A stretch of DNA of 64,000 bases from Hoeflea sp. (GCF_030682515.1 NZ_JAUXOD010000122.1:1-64000); one strand, 5' to 3'. Shown: positions 8,877 to 18,012, counted from the stretch's first letter. Notes: generated from the sequence alone by a model not told the origin. A program made the numbers and translations.

Positions 8877-10000
8877 GCACGAGCAGCGACATTCTGGTGA
8901 TTGGCGGCGGCATTGCCGGCATCAGCGCGGCGGCGCAAATGGCGGGGGATGTCACCGTGACCGTGCTCGAGGCCGAGCCGGTGATCGGCCATCATTCCTC
9001 CGGCCGGTCCGCGGCGATCTTCATCCGCAATTACGGCAACGCCACGCTGCGCGCGCTCAACGCTGCCTCGGCGCCGTTTCTGGCGTCACCGGAAGGCGTG
9101 TCCGACTCGAGCCTGCTGTCGCCGCGCGGCGAGCTGCTGGTGGCGACCGAGGAGGACATGGGCAAGTTCGAGGCCTATCTCGATGGCAGCGACGGGCTGG
9201 AGCGGCTGACGCTCGCCCAGGCGGTCGAACTGGTACCGATCCTGCGGCTTGACGCCATCGCCTCGGCCGCGATCGAATGGGATGCGCAGGACATCGATGT
9301 CGACCGCATGCTGCAGGGCTTTGCCCGCAAGCTGCGACGGCACGGCGGCAGCATCGTCACCGGAGCCCCGGTGCAGTCGATTACCCGCAGCGATGGCGTC
9401 TGGTCGGTGGCGACGCCTGCGGGAACCTTCACCGCCCCGGTGCTGATCAATGCCGCCGGCGGCTGGGCCGATGCTGTGGCGCAGATGGCCGGCGTCCGGA
9501 CTCTTGGCCTTCAACCGCTTCGCCGTTCGGCCGCGCTGATCCCCGCGCCCGACGGCCACGACATCACACGCTGGCCGCTCTTCGCCAATGCCGGCGACCA
9601 GTGGTACGCCAAGCCCGAGGCCGGCAAGCTGATGATCTCGCCCGCCGACGAGGACCCGGTCGACCCGCACGACGTCTGGGCCGACGACATGGTGATCGCC
9701 GAAGGGCTGCACCGCTACGAACAGGCCGTGACCGCGCCGGTCACCCGGGTCGAGCATTCCTGGGCCGGCATGCGCACCTTCGCCCCCGACCGGACACCGG
9801 TGGTGGGATTTTCGCCCGAGGACAACGGCTTCTTCTGGCTCGCGGGCCAGGGCGGCTACGGCATGCAGACGGCGCCGGCCCTGTCGCAACTGGCTGCAGA
9901 TTTGTGTCTGGGCCGGCTTTCCACCCTGCAGCCCGTCGTAATAGAAGCATTGAGCCCCGGGCGGGCGGCATTGAGTTTTCAACAAGGACAAAACACATGA
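8873..10000 (+). CDS. FAD-dependent oxidoreductase, DAO (D-amino-acid/glycine oxidase) family
   Basis: A 375-residue flavoenzyme beginning with the dinucleotide-binding motif ILVIGGGIAGISAA and ending with the DAO-family GQGGYGMQTAPA segment that closes over FAD. No signal peptide, so cytoplasmic. Members oxidise amines or amino acids to imines with release of hydrogen peroxide or electron transfer to the chain. It overlaps both neighbours by four bases (ATGA), which couples it to the amidohydrolase upstream and RidA downstream. The likely role is oxidation of the freed amine; the substrate is inferred from context only. Confidence 0.87.
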   Translation: MSTSSDILVIGGGIAGISAAAQMAGDVTVTVLEAEPVIGHHSSGRSAAIFIRNYGNATLRALNAASAPFLASPEGVSDSSLLSPRGELLVATEEDMGKFEAYLDGSDGLERLTLAQAVELVPILRLDAIASAAIEWDAQDIDVDRMLQGFARKLRRHGGSIVTGAPVQSITRSDGVWSVATPAGTFTAPVLINAAGGWADAVAQMAGVRTLGLQPLRRSAALIPAPDGHDITRWPLFANAGDQWYAKPEAGKLMISPADEDPVDPHDVWADDMVIAEGLHRYEQAVTAPVTRVEHSWAGMRTFAPDRTPVVGFSPEDNGFFWLAGQGGYGMQTAPALSQLAADLCLGRLSTLQPVVIEALSPGRAALSFQQGQNT

Positions 10001-10344
10001 CAGACATCAAACGCATTGAAACCGGACCGCGCATGAGCCAGGCCGTCGTTCATGGCGGCCTCGTCTATCTCGCAGGCCAGGTCGGCGCCCCCGGCGCCAG
10101 CGTCACGGATCAGACCAAGGACATTCTCGCCACTATCGACCGGCTTCTCGCCTCCGTCGGCTCCGACAAGAGCAAGATCCTGCAGACCACGATCTGGATG
10201 GCCTCGATGGACGATTTCGCCGAGATGAACGCTGTCTGGGACGCCTGGGTGTCGCAGGGCAATGCGCCGGCGCGCGCCACCGGCGAAGCACGGCTCGCCA
10301 CGCCCGACTACAAGGTCGAGATCATCTGCATCGCGGCTCTCTGA
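9997..10344 (+). CDS. RidA (YjgF/YER057c) family enamine/imine deaminase
   Basis: A 115-residue protein with the RidA fold, including GLVYLAGQVG near the N-terminus and the conserved arginine in the NAPARATGEARL stretch followed by YKVEIICIA. RidA proteins hydrolyse reactive enamine/imine intermediates to ketones or aldehydes and ammonia. Being co-transcribed with a DAO-family oxidase, which makes imines, gives it a clear job. It starts at ATG 9997, overlapping the oxidase stop by four bases. Confidence 0.9.
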   Translation: MTDIKRIETGPRMSQAVVHGGLVYLAGQVGAPGASVTDQTKDILATIDRLLASVGSDKSKILQTTIWMASMDDFAEMNAVWDAWVSQGNAPARATGEARLATPDYKVEIICIAAL

Positions 10345-10368
10345 GCCGACAGCAACGCTCGCAAACCC

Positions 10369-10400
10369 GTCCGGCCGCCTCTCCCGGGAGGCGGCCGGAC
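10369..10400 (+). terminator. GC-rich 13-bp hairpin ending the amine operon
   Basis: GTCCGGCCGCCTC (10369-10381) is perfectly complementary to GAGGCGGCCGGAC (10388-10400) with a six-base loop, 25 bases after the RidA stop. There is no T-run, so it may be a Rho-dependent or 3'-end stabilising structure. The rest of the gap up to 10619 should hold the promoter of the next operon; I could not assign one with confidence. Confidence 0.6.
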
Positions 10401-10619
10401 CCGTGCGATCTGCCGGTTTCCTGGCCGACTCGAGGCCCGAAATGCCCGGCCACACGCTTCGGAATCCGCAAAATTTCCCCCAAAAGTTTGATTTCTTGCG
10501 TCGGGATGACTAGATAATCCCTATCGTTTAGCGTTGCGCCTTGCCGCGATGCCTCTTTGTGCAGCCCCGGCTCAGTGCCGTTTCAGCCTGCGCGAACCAA
10601 TAATCGGGGACTGAAACTG

Positions 10620-12395
10620 ATGTGTGGAATTGCCGGAGAAATCCGTGTCGATGGTGCGTTTGCCGATACTCAAGCCGTTGCGCGCATGACCGACGCCATG
10701 GCTCCGCGGGGGCCGGATGGAAGCGGCATCATTGCCCAGGGCCGCGTCGCCTTCGGCCACCGGCGGCTCAAGATCATCGACCTGTCCGAGAAGGCGGCCC
10801 AGCCGATGATGGACGCTTCGCTCGGGCTCACCATCGTCTTCAACGGCTGCATCTACAATTATCCCGAACTGCGCGCAGAGCTGATCGCCGAAGGCTACGA
10901 CTTCTTCTCCCACGGCGACACCGAAGTCGTGCTCAGGGCCTATCACAAATGGGGCGAGGCCTGCGTCGAGCGCTTCCACGGCATGTTCGCCTTCGCCATC
11001 CATGAGCGCGACACTGGCGACGTGGTGCTGGCCCGCGACCGCTTCGGCATCAAGCCGCTCTATTATGCGCAGGATGCAAGCCGCATCCGATTCGCCTCCT
11101 TCCTGCCGGCGCTCCTGAAGGCCGGCGGCATCGACACCGGCATCGACCGCGAGGCGCTGCACACCTACATGAGCTTTCACGCCGTGGTGCCGCCGCCGCG
11201 CACCATCCTGAAGGGCGTTCGCAAGCTGGCCCCGGCCACCACAAGGCGCATTGCCTCGGATGGAACATCGACCGACCGTCTGTACTGGTCTCCGCCCTAT
11301 GAACGGCGGAGCGAGGACGTTGGCCTGACGCGCAATGACTGGCGCGATCGGGTGCACGACGCGCTGCGGCTCGCCGTGCGCCGCCGCATGGTGGCCGACG
11401 TCCCCGTCGGCGTACTCCTCTCGGGCGGCGTCGATTCGAGCCTCATCGTCGGGCTGCTGGCCGAGGAAGGCCAGAAGGACCTGATGACGTTTTCGATCGG
11501 CTTCGAGGAGGCCAATGGCGAGAAGGGCGACGAATTCGTCTATTCCGACCTGATCGCCAAGACCTTCAACACCGACCATCACAAGATCTTCGTGCCGTCC
11601 GCCGACCTGATCAGCCATCTGCCCGACACCATTGCCGCCATGTCGGAGCCGATGGTGTCCTACGACAATATCGGCTTCTTCCTGCTGAGCCGCGAGGTCT
11701 CCAAGCACATCAAGGTGGTGCAGTCCGGCCAGGGCGCCGACGAGGTGTTCGGCGGCTATCACTGGTATCCGCCGCTGGCCAAATCCAACGATGTCGTCGG
11801 TGATTATGCCAAGGGGTTCTTCGATCGCAGCCACGCGACTTTGAAAACCCAGCTTGGCGACCAGTGGATAGCCGACAGCGATGTGAGCCGCGCGCTGGTC
11901 AGCGAGCATCTGCTGGGCCCCGGCGCCGCCACCCCGGTCGACCGGGCGCTGAGACTCGATTCCCACGTCATGCTGGTCGATGATCCGGTCAAGCGGGTCG
12001 ACAACATGACGATGGCCTGGGGCCTCGAGGCACGCGTGCCGTTCCTCGATCACGAGCTGGTCGAGCTGGCCGCGACCATCCCGCCCGAGTTCAAGTTGAA
12101 CGACAACGGCAAGGGCGTGCTCAAAGATGCCGCGCGTCTGGTCGTGCCGCACGAGGTGATCGACAGAAAGAAGGGCTATTTCCCGGTGCCGCAGCTCAAA
12201 TATATCCAGGGCGAGTATCTCGACATGGTCAAGGATTCGCTCGGCTCCCAGGCCGCCCGCGAGCGCGGCCTGTTCAGGCAGGACTATCTCGACACGCTGT
12301 TCGCCGATCCTGCAAGCCACATCACGCCGCTGCGCGGATCGGAACTGTGGCAGGTGGCGCTTCTCGAAATGTGGCTTCAGACCCACGGAGTGTGA
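10620..12395 (+). CDS. asnO: N-acetylglutaminylglutamine amidotransferase (asparagine-synthetase-like)
   Basis: A 591-residue protein with an N-terminal class-II glutamine amidotransferase domain whose catalytic cysteine is residue 2 (MCGIAGEI), and a C-terminal asparagine-synthase domain with the ATP-binding SGGVDSS loop near residue 270. The start at 10620 is fixed because the processed nucleophile must follow the first Met; the frame is open upstream but has no valid start role. Family knowledge and the two genes downstream identify the NAGGN pathway: this enzyme amidates N-acetylglutaminylglutamine to the neutral osmolyte NAGGN, as described in Sinorhizobium and Pseudomonas. Confidence 0.92.
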   Translation: MCGIAGEIRVDGAFADTQAVARMTDAMAPRGPDGSGIIAQGRVAFGHRRLKIIDLSEKAAQPMMDASLGLTIVFNGCIYNYPELRAELIAEGYDFFSHGDTEVVLRAYHKWGEACVERFHGMFAFAIHERDTGDVVLARDRFGIKPLYYAQDASRIRFASFLPALLKAGGIDTGIDREALHTYMSFHAVVPPPRTILKGVRKLAPATTRRIASDGTSTDRLYWSPPYERRSEDVGLTRNDWRDRVHDALRLAVRRRMVADVPVGVLLSGGVDSSLIVGLLAEEGQKDLMTFSIGFEEANGEKGDEFVYSDLIAKTFNTDHHKIFVPSADLISHLPDTIAAMSEPMVSYDNIGFFLLSREVSKHIKVVQSGQGADEVFGGYHWYPPLAKSNDVVGDYAKGFFDRSHATLKTQLGDQWIADSDVSRALVSEHLLGPGAATPVDRALRLDSHVMLVDDPVKRVDNMTMAWGLEARVPFLDHELVELAATIPPEFKLNDNGKGVLKDAARLVVPHEVIDRKKGYFPVPQLKYIQGEYLDMVKDSLGSQAARERGLFRQDYLDTLFADPASHITPLRGSELWQVALLEMWLQTHGV

Positions 12396-12402
12396 GACCG
12401 TC

Positions 12403-14250
12403 ATGACGGACAAGACCAAGGACGGGACGAGGAGCGGCGCGCGCGAGCGCCAGGGGCGCGACGCCTTTGCGCATCGGCTTATCCGCATGCGCGAGCAGGG
12501 CTTGAAGCCGCCGGTCCCGCCCCATGGCGAGGAAGCGGCGCGAATGACGAAGGAAGTCGCGCTCGATTGCGGCTGGGGCCGACTGGTCTTCGCCCAGACC
12601 TTCGACAATCCCGAGGCGATGGTGTCTGCTCTGAGCAGTGAACAGCCGGACCGGCGCGACATCGCCGTCTATGTGCGCGACCCGCACGTGCTCCTGGCCA
12701 ACGCGCCGCAGGAGCTGTTTCTCGATCCCTCGCACACCTTCCGGCTCGACCTGTCGCGCTACCGCGCCTCGCGCAAGTCGCCGAAGGGCTTCTTCATCAG
12801 GCGCCTGACCTCGCAGTCCGATGCCGACGCGATCAACCGCATTTATGCGGCGCGACAGATGGTTCCGGTGCCGCCGGAGTTCTTCTGGTCGAAACGCGAT
12901 GCGCGCTCGATCATCTATTTCGTGGCCGAGGACGAGCAGACCGGGGAAATCCTTGGCACCGTCACCGGCGTTGACCACATGCGCGCCTTCAACGATCCCG
13001 AGCAGGGAGCCTCGCTGTGGTGCCTGGCCGTCGATCCCGCGGCCCGGCATCCCGGCATCGGCGAGGCGCTGGTCCGGCGCCTGGCCGAGTATTTCACGCC
13101 CCGCCGCGCAGCCTTTCTCGATCTTTCGGTATTGCATCACAACGAACAGGCGATCGCGCTTTACGAAAAGCTCGGCTTCCAGCGCGTCTCGTTCTTCTCG
13201 GTCAAGCGCAAGAATCCGATCAACGAGGGTCTCTACACCGGGCCCGAGACCGATGCCGCCTTCAATCCCTATGCGGCGATCATCGTCAAGGAAGCCCGGC
13301 GCAGGGGCATCCGCGTCGAGCCGGTCGATGCCGAGGCCGGCTATTTCCGCCTGACCCAGGGCGGCCGCACGGTGCTGTGCCGCGAGAGCCTCACCGAGCT
13401 CACCTCCGCCGTGGCAATGTCGATCTGCGATGACAAGGCGATGACCCGGCGCCTGGTGTCGGCCGCCGGCGTCCGGGTTCCGGCCCAGCTCGATGGCAAT
13501 GGCAGTCCAGGCGAGATCGCCGACTTCGTCCGGCGCTGCGGCCGCATCGTCGTCAAGCCGGCCCGCGGCGAGCAGGGCAGGGGTATCTCGGTCGGCGTCT
13601 CCGATCCTGAGGACGTCAAAGCGGCGATCGAGGCCGCGAGGACCGTGTCCGAAACGGTGCTGCTGGAAGACTACATCGAGGGCGAGGACCTGCGGCTCGT
13701 TGTCATCAACTACCGCGTGGTGGCCGCCGCCATCCGCCGTCCGCCGTCAATCGTGGGCGACGGAGAGCGCACGGTGAGGCAGCTGATCGAGGCGCAGAGC
13801 CGGCGCAGGGCCTCGGCCACGGGCGGCGAGTCGCGCATCCCGCTCGATGCCGAGACCGAGCGCACCGTGCGCGAGGCGGGCTACGGCCTCGATGACGTGC
13901 TGCCGGCGGAGACGGAGATTTCCGTCCGCAAGACCGCCAATCTGCACACCGGCGGCACCATCCACGATGTCACCGACATCGTTGACACGACGCTGGTCGA
14001 TGCGGCGATCGCGGCTGCGCGCGCCATCGACATTCCGGTCACCGGCATCGACCTGATGGTGAAGTCGCCGAGCCTGCCGGACTATGCCTTCATCGAGGCC
14101 AATGAACGGCCCGGGCTTGCCAACCACGAACCGCAGCCCACGGCGGAACGGTTCATCGACCTGCTGTTTCCCCTGTCGATGCCTGCGGCCGCGCGCCAGA
14201 CATTTCAGAAGGAACGTGAGGGGCACAAGGAACGCGAAGGAGGCAACTAG
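12403..14250 (+). CDS. ngg: N-acetylglutaminylglutamine synthetase (GNAT plus ATP-grasp fusion)
   Basis: A 615-residue two-domain protein. Residues about 130-275 form a GNAT acetyltransferase (LWCLAVDPAARHPGIGEALV is the acetyl-CoA loop), and residues about 300-600 an ATP-grasp ligase (VVKPARGEQGRGISVGV, LLEDYIEGEDLRLV). The fusion acetylates glutamine and joins a second glutamine to give N-acetylglutaminylglutamine, the substrate of the upstream amidotransferase. It starts 7 bases after that gene and its stop overlaps the peptidase start. The extreme N-terminus is charged and probably flexible. Confidence 0.92.
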   Translation: MTDKTKDGTRSGARERQGRDAFAHRLIRMREQGLKPPVPPHGEEAARMTKEVALDCGWGRLVFAQTFDNPEAMVSALSSEQPDRRDIAVYVRDPHVLLANAPQELFLDPSHTFRLDLSRYRASRKSPKGFFIRRLTSQSDADAINRIYAARQMVPVPPEFFWSKRDARSIIYFVAEDEQTGEILGTVTGVDHMRAFNDPEQGASLWCLAVDPAARHPGIGEALVRRLAEYFTPRRAAFLDLSVLHHNEQAIALYEKLGFQRVSFFSVKRKNPINEGLYTGPETDAAFNPYAAIIVKEARRRGIRVEPVDAEAGYFRLTQGGRTVLCRESLTELTSAVAMSICDDKAMTRRLVSAAGVRVPAQLDGNGSPGEIADFVRRCGRIVVKPARGEQGRGISVGVSDPEDVKAAIEAARTVSETVLLEDYIEGEDLRLVVINYRVVAAAIRRPPSIVGDGERTVRQLIEAQSRRRASATGGESRIPLDAETERTVREAGYGLDDVLPAETEISVRKTANLHTGGTIHDVTDIVDTTLVDAAIAAARAIDIPVTGIDLMVKSPSLPDYAFIEANERPGLANHEPQPTAERFIDLLFPLSMPAAARQTFQKEREGHKEREGGN

Positions 14251-15413
14251 TGTCACGCCTGGCCATCGACCACGAGTACATGCTCCGGATCCTGGAGAAG
14301 CTGCTCAGGATTCCAAGCCCGACCGGCTACACCGACACTATCGTGCGCTGTGTCACCGAGGAACTTGAACGCCAGGGCCTGACGGTGGAGCTGACGCGGC
14401 GCGGCGCGATCCGCGCCATCCGCCCCGGCAAGCGCGCGGAGGGGGCGCGCGCCATCGTCTCCCATCTCGATACGCTCGGCGCCCAGGTCAAGCAGCTCAA
14501 GGACAATGGCCGGCTCGAGCTGGTGCCGATCGGCCACTGGTCGGCCCGCTTCGCCGAGGGCGCACGGGCGACGGTGTTCGCCGACAGCGGCACCTATCGC
14601 GGCACCATCCTGCCGCTCAAGGCCTCGGGCCACACCTTCAACGACGAGGTCGACACCGCGCCCGTCGGCTGGCAGCATGTGGAACTGCGCATCGACGCGC
14701 TGTCGCGCAACAGGGCCGACATCCATCGCCTCGGCATCGAGATCGGCGACATCATCGCCATCGATCCGCAGCCCGAATTCCTCGACAACGGCTTCATCGT
14801 CTCGCGCCACCTCGACGACAAGGCCGGCGTCGCCGTGATGCTGGCGGCGCTGAAGGCACTACAGGACGAGGGCGCCGTCACCCCCGTCGACATCCATTTC
14901 CTCTTCACCATTGCCGAGGAAGTGGGTGTCGGCGCCTCCTCCGTGCTCAGCCACGATGTCGCCTCCATGCTCGCGGTCGACAACGGCACGACGGCGCCCG
15001 GACAGAATTCCGACGAGTTCGGCGTCACCATCGCCATGGCCGACCAGACCGGGCCGTTCGACTACCATCTCGCCCGCAAACTCGTGAATTTGTGCAAGGA
15101 CAACGAGATCCGCTACCAGAAGGACGTGTTCCGTTACTACCGGTCGGATTCGGCCAGCGCGATCGAGGCGGGCGCCGATGTGCGCACGGCGCTGATCACC
15201 TTCGGCGTCGACGCCTCGCACGGCTACGAGCGCATCCACACCCATGCGCTGCGCTCGCTCGCCGAGCTCATCACTGCCTATGCCGTGAGCCCGGTGGTGA
15301 TCAAGCGCGACTTCAAGGAAACCTCGGGCGTCAAGGGCTTCACTCGCCAGCCGGCAGGCGAGGCCGAGCAGGACCTGTCTCCGGTGATCGCCGACGAGGC
15401 CCTGGGCGACTAG
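14250..15413 (+). CDS. Osmoprotectant NAGGN system M42-family peptidase
   Basis: A 387-residue M42 (glutamyl-aminopeptidase-like) metallopeptidase of the type that accompanies NAGGN synthesis genes. Metal-site elements are visible: SHLDTLGAQV, HLDDKAGVAVML with the bridging aspartate, FTIAEEVGVGAS with the catalytic Glu pair, and a terminal histidine in THALRSL. It begins at GTG 14250, one base into the synthetase stop codon, with GAAGGAGG at 14236-14243. Its role is probably dipeptide turnover or balance on return to low osmolarity; that role is inferred. Confidence 0.88.
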   Translation: MSRLAIDHEYMLRILEKLLRIPSPTGYTDTIVRCVTEELERQGLTVELTRRGAIRAIRPGKRAEGARAIVSHLDTLGAQVKQLKDNGRLELVPIGHWSARFAEGARATVFADSGTYRGTILPLKASGHTFNDEVDTAPVGWQHVELRIDALSRNRADIHRLGIEIGDIIAIDPQPEFLDNGFIVSRHLDDKAGVAVMLAALKALQDEGAVTPVDIHFLFTIAEEVGVGASSVLSHDVASMLAVDNGTTAPGQNSDEFGVTIAMADQTGPFDYHLARKLVNLCKDNEIRYQKDVFRYYRSDSASAIEAGADVRTALITFGVDASHGYERIHTHALRSLAELITAYAVSPVVIKRDFKETSGVKGFTRQPAGEAEQDLSPVIADEALGD

Positions 15414-15416
15414 CCG

Positions 15417-16280
15417 TCACGGCCGATTCCACCGCGCCTGGGGAACGCCCCTAACACTGTCGTCGTCGAAAGTCAGGAAGGCGAGGCGGCCGCCCTGGCC
15501 GCCGTCGCGCTTGGAGGTCACGACGATCCTGTCGCAGCGCGCGCCATGGAAGGCGAGTTTCGTCGGGTGCATGACGGGCAGGGCGACATCGAAGAGATGC
15601 GTTGCCTCGGGCGAGAACACGCTGAGCGCCGCGCCATCGACGGCGGCGATCCAGTAGCGGCCCACAGCATCGAGCGCCGCACCGTCGGGCCGGCCGGCCA
15701 TGGCCGTCATGTCGGCGAACAGGACCGGTTGATCCGCCATCGCGCTTCCCGGATCGAGCGCCGCCGTCCAGATGCGCTGCACGTCCGGGTGGGAGTCCGA
15801 GTAGTAGAGCCTTAGGCGTGCCGCGTCGACGCCCATTCCGTTGGGGATGGTCAGCCCGTCGATGACCGGCGTCAGCGTCAGGCCGGCGTCCACGCGCCAG
15901 ATCGCGCCCGCGCCGCGGGTGAGATCGAGCGGCATGGTCGAGACCCACAAGGTGCCGCCCGGGTCGACGGTCGCATCGTTGAAGCGATGGCCGCCGCGGG
16001 TCTGATCGAGCATCCTCGTGAGCGCTCCGGTCTGCGGCTCAAAGCCGAACAGGCCGGTTTCCATGCCGATCACCGGACGACCCGCACCGTCAAGCACCAC
16101 GAAACCCGGCTCTTCCGGCATCTCCCAGGAGATCGTCTCGCCGCTGTCGATCACGGACCGGCAGAGCCTGCGTCCGGTGATGTCGACCCACCAGACAAGG
16201 CCTGCCGCCTCGTCGACAGCCGGGCTTTCGCCGAGTTCCGCCGTGGTGCCTGAACTGAAACGGGCAGGGCTCTGGCTCAT
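15417..16280 (-). CDS. SMP-30/gluconolactonase/LRE family lactonase
   Basis: A 287-residue six-bladed beta-propeller of the SMP-30 family. Key segments are LGESPAVDEAAGLVWWVDI at the N-terminus, the GHRFNDATVDPGGTLWVSTM blade and NGMGVD with metal-binding Asn and Asp. Such enzymes open sugar lactones to sugar acids. An alternative GTG start lies at 16295. It is divergent from the TRAP operon, which also carries a sugar-acid dehydratase, so it likely makes the acid that feeds it. It ends four bases from the M42 gene, tail to tail. Confidence 0.88.
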   Translation of the reverse strand: MSQSPARFSSGTTAELGESPAVDEAAGLVWWVDITGRRLCRSVIDSGETISWEMPEEPGFVVLDGAGRPVIGMETGLFGFEPQTGALTRMLDQTRGGHRFNDATVDPGGTLWVSTMPLDLTRGAGAIWRVDAGLTLTPVIDGLTIPNGMGVDAARLRLYYSDSHPDVQRIWTAALDPGSAMADQPVLFADMTAMAGRPDGAALDAVGRYWIAAVDGAALSVFSPEATHLFDVALPVMHPTKLAFHGARCDRIVVTSKRDGGQGGRLAFLTFDDDSVRGVPQARWNRP

Positions 16281-16340
16281 GGGATGTCGTCGCACCTTCC
16301 GGGGTGGTCCTTGCTTTCGAAGTGGCAGTCTAGATCGAAC

Positions 16341-16395
16341 TTGACAACGAGGAAAATATCCAATTAATACACTAGTGCAACTAATATTTTAGTTG
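16341..16395 (+). promoter_or_regulatory. Promoter with overlapping GntR/FadR-type operator before the TRAP operon
   Basis: TTGACA at 16341-16346 and ATTAAT at 16363-16368, 16 bases apart, resemble a sigma-70 promoter. Directly after it, TAGTGCAACTA (16373-16383) fits the FadR-subfamily operator pattern TNGTNNNACNA exactly, and CAACTAA/TTAGTTG (16378-16395) makes a second inverted repeat. The regulator is probably the FCD-type GntR protein at the end of the transporter genes. Confidence 0.6.
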
Positions 16396-16428
16396 GGTTA
16401 CGCTCAAATGAATTCGGGAGGATATCAA

Positions 16429-17409
16429 ATGAAAATGACGAGTGGTGCGCTCGGCCTCTGTGTGGCCGCGGCGCTGTCGCTGGGACTGGCCCTGCCGTCC
16501 CATGCCGAGGTGACGCTGAAGATCGGGACCGTGCTGGCGCCCGAGGATCCGATGGGCCAGGGCCTCGAGAAATTCAAGACCGATGTCGAGACCGCCACAT
16601 CGGGCGCGGTTAAGATCGAGGTCTTTCACAGCTCGCAACTGGGCGACACCACCGAGATGATCGACCAGGCCCGCGCCGGCGCCAGCGTCGGCACCATCAC
16701 CGATGTCGCGCGTCTGTCGAGCTTCGTGCCGTCGCTGGCCATCATGTCGGCGCCGTTCCTGTTCGACACCTATGACCAGGCCGACACATTCTCGCTGTCG
16801 CAGGAATATCTCGGCTGGGGCGACGAGCTCAAGGAAAAGTCCGGTCTCGTGATGCTGGCGTCCAACTGGTACCAGGGCCCGCGCCACCTGCTCACGCAGA
16901 AGCCGATCGCGGCTCCCGCCGATCTTGCCGGGATCCGCATGCGCACCATCGGCGCGCCGATCTGGATCGAGACGATCAAGGCCATGGGCGCCGAGCCCAC
17001 GCCGATGGCCTGGGGCGAAGTCTACTCAGCCCTGCAGCTGGGCGCCCTTGACGCGGCCGAAGCCCAGCCGACGGCGATTACCGGCGCCAAGCTGTTCGAG
17101 GTGGTCAAGAACGTCACCAAGACCGGCCACATCCAGCTTGTCACTGCGCTGGTGGTCTCGGCCGAGGCCTGGGACAAGATCGCGCCCGAAAACCAGAAGC
17201 TCGTCCGCGACCTGGCGGTGGACTCCGGCCGCTACGCGTCCGATCTCACCATCAAGCTCGGCGCGGAATCGCTTGACAAGGTGGCGGCGTCCGGCGTGGC
17301 CGTGAGCGATGTCGACCTGGCGCCGTTCAAGGACGCGGTGAAGGGGGTCTATGCCACCCTCAACCTCGAGAACGAAGCCAGGATCGTGGATCAGGTTCTC
17401 GGGCGCTAA
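16429..17409 (+). CDS. TRAP transporter substrate-binding protein, DctP family
   Basis: A 326-residue periplasmic binding protein with a Sec signal peptide (cleavage near SHAEV) and the DctP-family arginine region (LAGIRMRTIGAPIWIETIKAMGA shortened here to its core RMRTIG) that clamps a substrate carboxylate. I chose ATG 16429 because GGGAGG lies at 16416-16421. It feeds the DctQ and DctM membrane proteins encoded downstream. Substrate: an organic or sugar acid, judged from the dehydratase and lactonase around it. Confidence 0.9.
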   Translation: MKMTSGALGLCVAAALSLGLALPSHAEVTLKIGTVLAPEDPMGQGLEKFKTDVETATSGAVKIEVFHSSQLGDTTEMIDQARAGASVGTITDVARLSSFVPSLAIMSAPFLFDTYDQADTFSLSQEYLGWGDELKEKSGLVMLASNWYQGPRHLLTQKPIAAPADLAGIRMRTIGAPIWIETIKAMGAEPTPMAWGEVYSALQLGALDAAEAQPTAITGAKLFEVVKNVTKTGHIQLVTALVVSAEAWDKIAPENQKLVRDLAVDSGRYASDLTIKLGAESLDKVAASGVAVSDVDLAPFKDAVKGVYATLNLENEARIVDQVLGR

Positions 17410-17411
17410 AA

Positions 17412-17506
17412 CGCGTCGCAACTCTATGGAACCGGGCGACGCGCTTTATCTTTTAATTCTGCATGTCGTTATCGCAAAATCGCTGCGCACTTTTGCGCGA
17501 CATGCA
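17412..17506. repeat. Rhizobial-type intergenic palindromic element
   Basis: Two nested hairpins fill the gap between dctP and dctQ. CGCGTCGC (17412-17419) pairs with GCGACGCG (17436-17443); TGCATGTCG (17460-17468) pairs with CGACATGCA (17498-17506), and inside it CGCAAAA (17473-17479) pairs with TTTTGCG (17491-17497). The TGCATGTCG...CGACATGCA design resembles dispersed palindromes known from rhizobial genomes (RIME-like); the family assignment is from memory and not searched. Confidence 0.65.
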
Positions 17507-17559
17507 CCAGCGCGCCCGGGCCACCTTTTCCACACTCAGGACCTCACAGGAACACACCC

Positions 17560-17997
17560 ATGTTGAGACGGATCGAGTTTGCATCCGCTTCGCTGCTGCT
17601 GGCGGGCATCGTCTTGCTGGTCGGCGGCGGATCCGTTGCCCGCGGCTTCGGTTGGCCGCTGATCTGGTCGGTGGAAATCGCCCAGCTGATGTTCCTCTGG
17701 CTCTGCGTGCTCGCCATCGATCTGGCCATGCAGGACGAGCGGCATTTCGGCCTCTCGATCCTCCTCGACAATGTGCCGCCGCGGCTGCGCAAGCTGATCG
17801 AGGGCGCCAATATCGTCATCATGATCGGCCTCCTCGTCTTCCTGCTCTTCTATGCCTGGAAGAATGTGATCCTGATGCATCCCCGCCTGGATGGCGCCCT
17901 GCAGATGCCGGGCTCGATCTTTCATGCCTCGATGGTTCTCGGCTTCGCGCTTCTGGTGCGCACGCTCGCAGCCAAGCTCATCAAACTTACGCGATAA
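17560..17997 (+). CDS. TRAP transporter small permease, DctQ family
   Basis: A 145-residue membrane protein with four hydrophobic helices, the usual size and shape of DctQ. The segment EIAQLMFLWLCVLAIDLAMQDERHFG holds the motif region typical of the family. It pairs with DctM (next gene, 15 bases on) to form a proton- or sodium-driven importer. It is separated from dctP by a palindromic repeat, which may lower its expression relative to the binding protein. Confidence 0.9.
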   Translation: MLRRIEFASASLLLAGIVLLVGGGSVARGFGWPLIWSVEIAQLMFLWLCVLAIDLAMQDERHFGLSILLDNVPPRLRKLIEGANIVIMIGLLVFLLFYAWKNVILMHPRLDGALQMPGSIFHASMVLGFALLVRTLAAKLIKLTR

Positions 17998-18012
17998 CGG
18001 GCGGGACACATC

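Noticed and set aside
10504-10528. GGATG-N16-CGTT before the NAGGN operon as an EcfG promoter
   Set aside because: The -35 box matches only three of five bases, so it is not convincing beside the six exact sites in the stress island.
10572-12662. Minus-strand frame of 696 residues opposite the NAGGN amidotransferase
   Set aside because: The amidotransferase has all expected catalytic motifs on the plus strand; the antisense translation has no conserved domain.
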